From Spirosoma fluviale (GTDB lineage: Bacteria; Bacteroidota; Bacteroidia; Cytophagales; Spirosomataceae): a stretch of DNA of 30,887 bases. Position numbers and translations under genes: made by a program. Shown one piece after another: positions 24,976 through 30,887 of this stretch; the stretch's first letter is position 1, and each line of letters begins with the position of its first letter. The notes beneath the pieces are model-generated. The model had not been told where the DNA came from. It searched no databases and saw only the letters and a program-made list of their open reading frames with translations. The stretch lies in NCBI GenBank assembly GCA_945906915.1, contig CAMDSI010000006.1:1-30887 (forward strand), read 5' to 3'.

Positions 24976-25005
24976 AACAGGCATTTTTCGAAATGGCCTG
25001 TTTTT
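24976..25005 (+). terminator. Rho-independent terminator after the COX24-like gene
   Basis: AACAGGC (24976-24982) pairs with GCCTGTT (24996-25002). An inner ATTT/AAAT stem closes on TTCG with one bulged G, and a short T run follows. It separates the HU-TPR-COX24 unit from rng. Confidence 0.8.
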
Positions 25006-25036
25006 GGCGTTTATTTTAATTATCTTTAGACTATAT

Positions 25037-25050
25037 GGGCCCAATGGCCC
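25037..25050 (+). other. Small GC-rich hairpin in the rng leader
   Basis: GGGCC-CAAT-GGCCC forms a perfect 5-bp stem with a four-base loop, 25 bases upstream of the rng GTG start. It has no T run, so it is not a terminator. It could affect rng translation or RNase G autoregulation, but that is conjecture. Confidence 0.35.
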
Positions 25051-25075
25051 TGTACCATTCTTCTCGACATAAATT

Positions 25076-26632
25076 GTGAGCAATGAATTAATCATTAATT
25101 CGACTCCCAAGGGGGATCGAATAGCCCTTTTGCATGACAAAAGGATAGTAGAGTACCATATTGAACAGTCTGAACCACAGTTTTCCGTAGGGGATATTTA
25201 CCTCGGAACGGTTAAAAAATTGGTTTCAGGACTGAACGCTGCTTTTATTGACATTGGTTATGAAAAGGATGCATTCTTGCATTACCATGACCTAGGCCCT
25301 AATTTACCTACCCTGCAGAAGTTTACGCGGGAGGTAATGACGAAGAAAAATAAAGTCATTCGTTTAGAGAACTTCAAGCTTGAGCCCGAAATTGATAAAT
25401 TAGGGAAGATCGAGAAAGCGGTTCAAAAAGGACATTTGGCTTTAGTTCAAGTCGTTAAAGAGCCTATTTCAACCAAAGGCCCTCGTTTATCTTGCGATAT
25501 TTCCATCGCAGGTCGTTTCCTTGTTTTAGTTCCTTTTGCGAACGGTGTGAACATCTCGAAAAAGATCACGTCGAAAGCGGAACGCAATCGCTTGCAAAAG
25601 CTAATGACGTCGATTAAGCCGAAAAATTACGGTGTAATCGTGCGTACCGTGGCAGAAGGTAAAGCGGTGGAAGAAATGGAGCGCGACCTGAAGGATTCGA
25701 TCGCTAAGTGGGAGGAAGGCCTAGTTAAATTAGTGGATGCTAAAGCGGGCGACCGTATTATTGGCGAAATGAGCCGCGCGACTTCGATGTTACGCGATCT
25801 CTTGAACAATGATTTTGATAATGTCATCGTTGATACACCAGAATTGTACAATGAGGCAAAAGGCTATGTACACAATGTCGCTCCTGAAAAGGAGAAGATT
25901 GTTAAGCTACACCAAAGCAAAACCAAGTTATTCGAGCAATTAGGTATTGAAAAGCAATTGAAAATGCTTTTTGGCCGTTCGGTTTCCTTGCCAGGTGGAG
26001 GATATTTAATCGTGGAACACACGGAAGCATTGCACGTGATCGACGTGAATTCGGGGAATAAATCGAATGCAGAGGATGATCAAGAAGCGACTGCCTTAAG
26101 TGTGAACCGGGAAGCTGCGAAAGAAGTAGCTCGCCAATTACGTCTACGTGATATGGGCGGTATTATCGTGATCGACTTCATTGATATGAAGAAGGCTGAT
26201 AACCGTAAGTTAATTCAGGACATCATGCGCGATGAAATGCGCGGGGATCGTTCGAAGTACACCATTTTACCATTGACGAAGTTTGGCTTGATGCAAATCA
26301 CTCGTCAGCGTGTGCGTCCAGAGATGAACGTAGCCACGCATGAAACCTGTCCTAGCTGCGGCGGAACGGGTAGCATTACGGCGAGTATAGCGGTTTCAGA
26401 CATTGTAGAACAGCATTTGGAACATTTGTTGACGAAGCAAAACGAGAAGAAATTGACACTTTTAGTGCATCCTTTTTTAAGTGCTTATTTCACCAAAGGC
26501 TTCCCTTCCATTCGCATGAACTGGTTCTTGAAATACAAGACCTGGATTACGATTATGGAAGATTCCTCATTTGGCATAACAGAATTTAAATTCTTAAACC
26601 AAAATGGAGATCAAATTGAAATATCATCTTAG
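25076..26632 (+). CDS. rng: Ribonuclease E/G family protein
   Basis: 518 aa with a GTG start at 25076. The start is chosen because MSNELIINSTPKGDRIALL is the conserved RNase G N-terminus. An S1 domain (about 36-110, VGDIYLGTVKKLVSGLNAAFIDIGYEKDAFLHYHDL) precedes the catalytic core. That core has the magnesium-binding aspartates in VIDVNSGNKSN (Asp323) and IVIDFIDM (Asp367), and the zinc-link CPSCGGTG (Cys425, Cys428). It cleaves single-stranded AU-rich RNA and matures 16S rRNA 5' ends and other transcripts. The long C-terminal scaffold of RNase E is absent. Its last 29 bases overlap the next gene. Confidence 0.95.
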   Translation: MSNELIINSTPKGDRIALLHDKRIVEYHIEQSEPQFSVGDIYLGTVKKLVSGLNAAFIDIGYEKDAFLHYHDLGPNLPTLQKFTREVMTKKNKVIRLENFKLEPEIDKLGKIEKAVQKGHLALVQVVKEPISTKGPRLSCDISIAGRFLVLVPFANGVNISKKITSKAERNRLQKLMTSIKPKNYGVIVRTVAEGKAVEEMERDLKDSIAKWEEGLVKLVDAKAGDRIIGEMSRATSMLRDLLNNDFDNVIVDTPELYNEAKGYVHNVAPEKEKIVKLHQSKTKLFEQLGIEKQLKMLFGRSVSLPGGGYLIVEHTEALHVIDVNSGNKSNAEDDQEATALSVNREAAKEVARQLRLRDMGGIIVIDFIDMKKADNRKLIQDIMRDEMRGDRSKYTILPLTKFGLMQITRQRVRPEMNVATHETCPSCGGTGSITASIAVSDIVEQHLEHLLTKQNEKKLTLLVHPFLSAYFTKGFPSIRMNWFLKYKTWITIMEDSSFGITEFKFLNQNGDQIEISS

Positions 26633-27836
26633 ATTTTTAGCCTGTATTTTCGGCCTTCTTCTACCGGTATTCGAGTCGAATGCGCAATGGTGGAAGAAGG
26701 CGGATGAGGCGGAGAAGGAGCGTTCGAAGGGAATGCTTTTACTCACTACCGAAGTTCAGACGGAGGCCACTTTAGCCATCAACCAGATGTATAACTTCCA
26801 CTTCCCGGAAGCTGAACGCGAATTCAATTATTTAAAAATTAAGTACCCACAGCACCCGCTGCCTGATTTCTTATTAGGTTTAATGCAGTGGTGGAAGATT
26901 GTGCCTAATACGAGGAGTGAGGTTTATGACGATCGTTTGATTGAATATATGGACCAAAGTATCTCCAAGGCTGAAAAAATCTACGACGAAACCGAAAACC
27001 CAGAAGCAGCCTTTTTCATGGCCGCCGCCTACGCCTTCAAAGGCCGCCTTCACGCAGAACGCAAGCATTGGACACGCGCGACTTTGGCCGCCAAAAACGC
27101 CCTCAAATACCTCGAATATTCCCGCAATTTTGCTGATTTCAGCCCCGAACTCATGTTCGGCGATGGACTTTATAATTACTATTATTTCTTCATCAAGCAG
27201 AACTTCCCCCTTTTAAGACCCGTTTTATGGCTTTTTCCTAAGGCCAACAAAACCCAAGGAATCGCCCAATTAGAAAAGGTTTCTTACCAAGCGTTCTATA
27301 CTCGAACCGAAGCTCGTTATTTCCTTTTGCAGATTTACGGCATGGAAAACATGAACGAAAAGGCCTACGGAATGGCAAAATACACCTCCGAAACCTTTCC
27401 AGACAATCCCTATTTCCACCGAGCCTATGCACGCTCAGCCTACATGAATGGCAATATTACTGAAGCGTCGTCTCTATCTAAAGAAATACTACGCCGCATC
27501 GAACAACACCAAGTAGGCTACGAAGCCACCTCAGGCCGCTATGCTAGCTATATTTTAGGCTATTACGCCCTCTATGTTTACCGAAATCAGGCCGAAGCCA
27601 TGACCTATTTCAAACAGTGCATGGCCTTCTCTAAAGAAACCGACGCCACCGATTCAGGCTATTATTGGGCATCTGTCCTAGGATTAGCACGCATATCCTT
27701 CCAACAACAACATTATGATGAGGCCGTAGACTTCTGCAAGGAAGTACTAGAAAACGCAGAAAAGAAGTCCGCTCAGTATACAGAGGCCAAAAAATTACTT
27801 TCCGAATCCAAGAAAGCCAGAAGAAAAAAACGTTAA
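26604..27836 (+). CDS. Secreted TPR-like protein of unknown function
   Basis: 410 aa. A signal peptide with a hydrophobic core (FLACIFGLLLPVFESNA) is followed by QWWKKADEAEKERSKGM. The rest is alpha-helical with TPR-like repeats, such as INQMYNFHFPEAEREFNYLKIKYPQHPLPDFLLGLMQWW, EAAFFMAAAYAFKGRLHAERKHWTRATLAAKNALKYLE and ARISFQQQHYDEAVDFCKEVLENAEKKSAQYTEAKKLL. It ends in a basic tail (KKARRKKR). ATG 26604 lies inside the rng end, 29 bases upstream of its stop, and the signal peptide needs this start. The stop is one base before the rsmG start, so rng, this gene and rsmG look like one operon. Confidence 0.82.
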   Translation: MEIKLKYHLRFLACIFGLLLPVFESNAQWWKKADEAEKERSKGMLLLTTEVQTEATLAINQMYNFHFPEAEREFNYLKIKYPQHPLPDFLLGLMQWWKIVPNTRSEVYDDRLIEYMDQSISKAEKIYDETENPEAAFFMAAAYAFKGRLHAERKHWTRATLAAKNALKYLEYSRNFADFSPELMFGDGLYNYYYFFIKQNFPLLRPVLWLFPKANKTQGIAQLEKVSYQAFYTRTEARYFLLQIYGMENMNEKAYGMAKYTSETFPDNPYFHRAYARSAYMNGNITEASSLSKEILRRIEQHQVGYEATSGRYASYILGYYALYVYRNQAEAMTYFKQCMAFSKETDATDSGYYWASVLGLARISFQQQHYDEAVDFCKEVLENAEKKSAQYTEAKKLLSESKKARRKKR

Positions 27837-27837
27837 T

Positions 27838-28464
27838 ATGAAAGCAGATATCATTAAGAAGTATTTCCCCACCATTACAGCGCAGCAACTCGCACAATTC
27901 GAGCAATTGTTTCCTTTGTATGCAGAGTGGAATGAGAAAATTAATGTCATCTCTCGCAAGGATATTGATAATTTGATGCTACACCACGTGTTACACTCTT
28001 TGGCGATCGCGAAATTCATCGATTTCAAACCAGGCACAGAAATTTTAGACGTCGGCACCGGCGGCGGATTTCCGGGGATTCCCTTGGCGATTCTATTCCC
28101 CGAAGTGAATTTTCATTTAGTGGACAGCATCGGAAAGAAGATCAAAGTCGTTCAAGGCGTTGCCGAGGCTTTGGGATTGAAAAACGTGCAAGCCACACAC
28201 GGTCGCGCCGAGGACATCGACGGCGAATTCGAATTCATTATTTCTAGAGCGGTTACTCGCCTGTTACCTTTCTTTAATTGGGTGAGAAAGAAAATCAGCC
28301 CAAATAGTTACCACGATTTAAAGAATGGCCTTCTTTGCCTGAAAGGCGGGGATTTGAGTGAAGAATTGAAAGAACTAGAGCGAAAGCATAAGGTGTTTCA
28401 TCTTTCCAAAAACTTTAAGGAGGAGTTCTTTGAGACGAAGAAGTTAGTGCATGTTGCTCTCTAG
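27838..28464 (+). CDS. rsmG: 16S rRNA (guanine(527)-N(7))-methyltransferase
   Basis: 208 aa, normal for RsmG (GidB). It methylates G527 in the 530 loop of 16S rRNA using S-adenosylmethionine, and loss usually gives low-level streptomycin resistance. The SAM-binding motif is EILDVGTGGGFPGIPLAILFP (68-88), followed by FHLVDSIGKKIKVVQ (acidic-loop strand), THGRAEDI (120-127) and the family motif SRAVTRL (136-142). It begins one base after the TPR-like gene. The stop codon TAG (28462-28464) is the first TAG of the TAGTC-spaced hairpin array, so the array starts at the end of the reading frame. Confidence 0.95.
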   Translation: MKADIIKKYFPTITAQQLAQFEQLFPLYAEWNEKINVISRKDIDNLMLHHVLHSLAIAKFIDFKPGTEILDVGTGGGFPGIPLAILFPEVNFHLVDSIGKKIKVVQGVAEALGLKNVQATHGRAEDIDGEFEFIISRAVTRLLPFFNWVRKKISPNSYHDLKNGLLCLKGGDLSEELKELERKHKVFHLSKNFKEEFFETKKLVHVAL

Positions 28465-28614
28465 TCGCCCTGTGGGCTTAGTCATCGCTGTGCGATTTAG
28501 TCGTCCTTCGGACTTAGTCGACTCCGTCTTAGTCGGCGCTTTGCGCCTTAGTCGCGACTGTGTCGCTTAGTCGTCCTTCGGACTTAGTCATCGCTGCGCG
28601 ATTTAGTCCGGAGG
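28462..28614 (+). repeat. Array of eight TTAGTC-spaced mini-hairpins
   Basis: Eight perfect hairpins follow each other, each with a 3-base loop starting with T, each separated from the next by TTAGTC. Stems and loops: GCCC-TGT-GGGC (28467-28477), ATCGC-TGT-GCGAT (28484-28496), GTCC-TTC-GGAC (28503-28513), GAC-TCC-GTC (28520-28528), GGCGC-TTT-GCGCC (28535-28547), GCGAC-TGT-GTCGC (28554-28566), GTCC-TTC-GGAC (28573-28583), ATCGC-TGC-GCGAT (28590-28602). A last TTAGTC then runs into CGGAGG. The linker is constant while stem sequences vary and stay paired. Function unknown. It is not CRISPR-like, since the constant part is only six bases. Confidence 0.92.
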
Positions 28615-28630
28615 TTGATGGCTTTTTGCT

Positions 28631-28690
28631 TTGAACTTTGCTCTTTGAACTTTGAATCAGGTCTTTGAATCAGGTCTTTGATATTTGAAT
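28631..28690 (+). repeat. TTTGAA-rich direct repeats with a 13-bp tandem duplication
   Basis: TTTGAATCAGGTC occurs twice in tandem (28651-28663, 28664-28676). It is preceded by several CTTTGAAC/CTTTG variants from 28628 and followed by a broken third copy (TTTGATATTTGAATC). It lies between the two hairpin arrays in the 384-base gap between rsmG and the LytTR gene. It is likely a simple-sequence expansion. Confidence 0.7.
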
Positions 28691-28691
28691 C

Positions 28692-28708
28692 TTGACACAA
28701 TCTGTCAA
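28692..28708. other. TTGACA/TGTCAA inverted repeat
   Basis: TTGACA and TGTCAA are separated by CAATC, giving a 6-bp perfect inverted repeat in the middle of the gap between the two hairpin arrays. It could be a weak hairpin or a protein site. Nothing else identifies it. The rest of the gap to 28800 shows no gene or clear signal. Confidence 0.4.
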
Positions 28709-28804
28709 TTCCTGAAAAAACCATTTATACTTTGCGACCTCATTTCACACATTATTGGGTCTGAAGCCCTGAGAGACACATTTCTTAAATCCTACTATAC
28801 GATT

Positions 28805-28878
28805 CGCCGTAGGCGACATTTTGACTAAGCGACGAAGTCGCGACTAAGTCACGAAGTGACGACCTGCCGCTCCGCGGC
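28805..28878 (-). repeat. Facing array of mini-hairpins at the 3' end of the LytTR gene
   Basis: Read on the minus strand, hairpins GCCGC-GGA-GCGGC (28878-28866), GTCAC-TTC-GTGAC (28860-28848), GCGAC-TTC-GTCGC (28841-28829) and CGCC-TAC-GGCG (28815-28805) occur. The linker TTAGTC appears at 28847-28842 and 28828-28823. This is the same design as the rsmG array, again in the sense direction of the gene it follows. The first unit lies inside the coding region and the LytTR stop codon TGA (28851-28849) lies inside the second. Confidence 0.85.
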
Positions 28879-29211
28879 TCTAAACAACTCCTTTAGCGGC
28901 TTGATCTGCCTACGCGAGATAGTCACTTGATGATCATTGATTAATTTAATAATTTTGTGAATATTAAAATCGATTGCCTCGATGGCATTCATGTTGACGA
29001 TGGCTGACTTGGAAGGACGAATAAATCCTCGCTCTAGCAGATAAGCTTCAAAGTATTTCAGCGTTCTACAAGAAATAATTTTACTGCCATCATTCAAATG
29101 AAACTTAGAATAATTGCCTTCTCCTTCGATTCGAAGAATGTCTTTTATGCAAATGCTTTGATCGCCTAATGCAAGCGTGCAGTTTTGTTCTTTCTTAATG
29201 GTTCCCGTCAT
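28849..29211 (-). CDS. Stand-alone LytTR DNA-binding domain protein
   Basis: 120 aa consisting almost only of a LytTR domain (about 12-112). Motifs are IKDILRIEGEGNYSKFHLNDGSKIISCRTLKYFEAYL, then FIRPSKSAIVNMNAIEAID and VTISRRQIKPLKELF. The second is the conserved R-x-H/S-x-S-x-I-VN core, with Ser where His is common. No receiver domain, kinase or membrane segment is present, so it would act as a constitutive or otherwise controlled transcription factor. The last residues (RAAERQVVTS) are encoded by the hairpin array, and the stop codon is in a hairpin arm. The original C-terminus may have been replaced by repeat sequence. Confidence 0.88.
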   Translation of the reverse strand: MTGTIKKEQNCTLALGDQSICIKDILRIEGEGNYSKFHLNDGSKIISCRTLKYFEAYLLERGFIRPSKSAIVNMNAIEAIDFNIHKIIKLINDHQVTISRRQIKPLKELFRAAERQVVTS

Positions 29212-29233
29212 AATAGTAGAGCAGTTAGTAAGT

Positions 29234-29241
29234 CAAATGTA
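29234..29241 (-). promoter_or_regulatory. -7 promoter element of the LytTR gene
   Basis: TACATTTG on the minus strand matches TAnnTTTG exactly. It lies 23 bases upstream of the ATG at 29211. A -33 TTTG is not obvious. Confidence 0.5.
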
Positions 29242-29313
29242 CGGCGCACCACCACAGATAAGGACAATAATTAGGTTATTTGCGTTATTGACTATTATTG
29301 ATCCAAATTCGTC

Positions 29314-29329
29314 TATTAACCGGTTAATA
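29314..29329. promoter_or_regulatory. Perfect 16-bp palindrome in the LytTR/aldo-keto reductase gap
   Basis: TATTAACCGGTTAATA is fully self-complementary and sits in the AT-rich 258-base region between the divergent LytTR and aldo/keto reductase genes. It has the form of a dimeric regulator site. A LytTR protein normally binds direct repeats, so the binding factor is probably another one. Confidence 0.45.
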
Positions 29330-29411
29330 TATAATAGGTTACATATAATATTAGGGCACAAATGGCTAAATAAGCCAATTAGTTTATATACATTAACTAG
29401 TCATTCACATA

Positions 29412-29424
29412 CTATACGGTATAG
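29412..29424. promoter_or_regulatory. Short inverted repeat upstream of the aldo/keto reductase
   Basis: CTATAC-G-GTATAG is a 6-bp inverted repeat with one central base, 45 bases upstream of the aldo/keto reductase ATG. It could be an operator for that gene. It may also be chance in AT-rich DNA. Confidence 0.3.
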
Positions 29425-29469
29425 AGGTAAGGGATTTTTTACTTAATTTTCGAATAATTAAATAGAACT

Positions 29470-30441
29470 ATGAAGACAAGACGATTTGGCCGGACGAACT
29501 GGCAGGTAAGTGAAGTGGGATATGGCATGTGGGGATTAGCTGGATGGACTGGCTCTGATGTGGAGGAAGTAAATAAATCGTTGGACCGCTCGGTTGAATT
29601 GGGATGTAATTTTTTTGACACTGCCTGGGGATATGCAGAAGGTAAGAGTGAGGAGATTTTGGGAGGTCTTTTGAGACGTCATAAGGAGACTACCTTATAT
29701 GCTGCGACGAAGATTCCGCCCAAAAACTTTACCTGGCCATCTAAGCCTCATTTTAAAATAGAAGACTGTTTCCCGGCTGATCACATCGTGGAATACACGG
29801 AGAAAAGTTTGCGTAACCTAAAGGTGGAGCAAATCGATTTGCAGCAGTTTCACGTATGGGAAGATGCGTGGGCAGATCGCGATGAGTGGAAAATGGCGGT
29901 GGAGAAATTAACTAAAGAGGGAAAGGTCGCTCATTGGGGAGTTTCGGTGAATCGTTGGGAGCCAAACAACTGCTTGCAGACCTTGGAAACCGGATTGATT
30001 TCATCGGTGCAGGTGATTTATAATATTTTTGACCAAAACCCAGAAGACCAATTATTCCCGCTGTGTAAGAAATTAGATGTGGGCGTGATTGCGCGCGTTC
30101 CTGTTGATGAGGGAAGTTTGACGGGTTTGATGAATTATGAAACGACTTTCCCAGCGAATGATTGGCGTTCGACTTATTTCGTTCCGGAGAATTTGATATC
30201 GAGTGTGGATCACGCGAATGCATTGAAACCCTTGGTTCCAGAAGGAATGGATTTGCCGGAAATGGCATTACGTTTCATCCTTTCGAATCCGGATGTGGGC
30301 ACGATCATTCCAGGTATGCGTAAGATTAAACACGTAGAAAGTAATACCGCGACCTCAGATGGCCGTGGATTAGCAACAGCATTAGTAGAGGAGTTGCGCG
30401 CGCACCGGTGGGAGCGTCAGCCTACTTCTTGGTCGCAGTAA
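29470..30441 (+). CDS. Aldo/keto reductase
   Basis: 323 aa, soluble NADPH-dependent oxidoreductase with a TIM-barrel fold. The catalytic tetrad is recognisable: Asp50 and Tyr55 (FFDTAWGYAEG), Lys81 (YAATKIPP) and His128 (LQQFHVWED). The N-terminus MKTRRFGRTNWQVSEVGYGMWGLAG is typical of the YajO/Tas-like branch. The C-terminal FILSNPDVGTIIPGMRKIKHVESN is the usual cofactor-binding part. The substrate is not predictable. It is divergent from LytTR and converges with the thioredoxin gene, whose coding end overlaps by 20 bases. Confidence 0.93.
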   Translation: MKTRRFGRTNWQVSEVGYGMWGLAGWTGSDVEEVNKSLDRSVELGCNFFDTAWGYAEGKSEEILGGLLRRHKETTLYAATKIPPKNFTWPSKPHFKIEDCFPADHIVEYTEKSLRNLKVEQIDLQQFHVWEDAWADRDEWKMAVEKLTKEGKVAHWGVSVNRWEPNNCLQTLETGLISSVQVIYNIFDQNPEDQLFPLCKKLDVGVIARVPVDEGSLTGLMNYETTFPANDWRSTYFVPENLISSVDHANALKPLVPEGMDLPEMALRFILSNPDVGTIIPGMRKIKHVESNTATSDGRGLATALVEELRAHRWERQPTSWSQ

Positions 30442-30887
30442 AGAGTTCCTTTAAAGCGGCCTCTTCCCGGAATCCCGATGTTTTGGTTGTCATTTCTCCT
30501 TTAGAGAAGACGATGAAACTCGGGATTTCGTCTATTCCGTAGGCCTGCATGATGGCTTGGTTGCCGTCTGCTTCTACTTTAAGTACGGTCACGCGGCCTT
30601 TGAATTCTTCAGCTAACTTATCGACGGTAGGCATCATTTTAAGACAGGGCGCACACCATTTGGCATAAAAGTCAACTACGACTGCATCAGATGAAGCGAC
30701 TTCTTTTTTAAAGTCTGCCAAATTCCAAGCCGCATCATGCTTGACATCGGGTACTCCCTCTAATGGTTTCATTCGTGTTGTCCATTTCAAATAGCCGCCT
30801 TTCATTTCCGTTACTTGAAAACCAGCCGCGCGCATTTGCTCTGCTGCCTGCGCGGAGCGTCCGCCAGAAAGGCAATAGATAAGGATG
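30422..30887 (-). CDS. Rhodanese-thioredoxin fusion protein, 5' end outside the window
   Basis: The frame continues to the right edge without a stop, so ATG 30835 is internal. The visible part begins with the active-site loop of a rhodanese domain, ILIYCLSGGRSAQAAEQM, where Cys is the sulfur acceptor, and its last helix and strand (AAGFQVTEMKGGYLKW). A linker leads to a thioredoxin domain with VVDFYAKWCAPCLKMMP (the CxxC pair) and the cis-Pro loop EIPSFIVFSKGE. Such fusions suggest coupling of sulfur transfer to thiol reduction. Export cannot be judged because the N-terminus is missing. The coding end overlaps the aldo/keto reductase by 20 bases. Confidence 0.88.
   Translation of the reverse strand, partial: ILIYCLSGGRSAQAAEQMRAAGFQVTEMKGGYLKWTTRMKPLEGVPDVKHDAAWNLADFKKEVASSDAVVVDFYAKWCAPCLKMMPTVDKLAEEFKGRVTVLKVEADGNQAIMQAYGIDEIPSFIVFSKGEMTTKTSGFREEAALKELFTATKK

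Noticed and set aside
24835..25140. 101-codon minus-strand frame over the COX24-like gene and rng start
   Set aside because: It crosses a terminator and the rng leader, and the opposite strand has a recognisable basic miniprotein and the RNase G N-terminus.
28462..28614. CRISPR array
   Set aside because: The constant element is only six bases and the variable parts are short palindromes of 9-13 bases, not 30-base spacers. No cas genes are present.
28692..28697. TTGACA as a sigma-70 -35 box
   Set aside because: Bacteroidota housekeeping promoters use TTTG and TAnnTTTG. The hexamer is part of an inverted repeat and no gene follows on the plus strand.

Overview
The window looks like core chromosome of a Bacteroidota bacterium, most likely order Cytophagales (an Aquirufa/Spirosomaceae-type freshwater organism is my guess, at low confidence). 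Three things point there: gldE linked to ssb, mutY and an HU gene; eight upstream regions with the Bacteroidota -7 element TAnnTTTG; and a 29-residue COX24/mS38-like basic protein beside the rng gene. I see no phage, plasmid, insertion sequence, CRISPR array, tRNA or rRNA.

Layout. 1-83: start of a secreted protein (minus). 202-6756: a minus-strand drug-efflux operon, tetR - tolC-like - membrane fusion protein - RND pump. It has a good promoter overlapped by a candidate operator, and a terminator after the pump. The fusion-protein gene is interrupted at A AAA AAG TAG and continues in the -1 frame for 45 more codons. 6859-10817 (minus): a cupin/sugar-phosphate-isomerase-like protein, a Tat-type Gfo/Idh/MocA oxidoreductase and ribosomal protein S1. 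10975-13717: aldose 1-epimerase (plus), converging on mazG and a GH16 beta-glucanase lipoprotein (minus). 13791-18151: uvrB (plus), the 5-oxoprolinase subunits pxpC and pxpB (minus), and a DUF1684 protein (plus). 18205-23475: a PcrA/UvrD helicase (plus), converging on mutY-ssb-gldE (minus). 23620-28464 (plus): HU, a TPR protein, the COX24-like miniprotein, RNase G, a second TPR-like secreted protein and rsmG. 28849-30887: an orphan LytTR regulator (minus), an aldo/keto reductase (plus) and the 3' part of a rhodanese-thioredoxin fusion (minus).

The least ordinary part is 28462-28878, between the convergent rsmG and LytTR genes. It holds two facing arrays of tiny perfect hairpins. The stems differ in sequence, the loops are three bases, and the units are separated by a constant TTAGTC (GACTAA in the facing array). 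The rsmG stop codon is the first TAG of its array, and the LytTR stop codon lies inside a hairpin. A 10-mer from the end of the plus-strand array (AGTCCGGAGG) occurs twice more at 160-184, which suggests a dispersed repeat family. The second item worth checking is the slippery-site interruption of the efflux adaptor gene.
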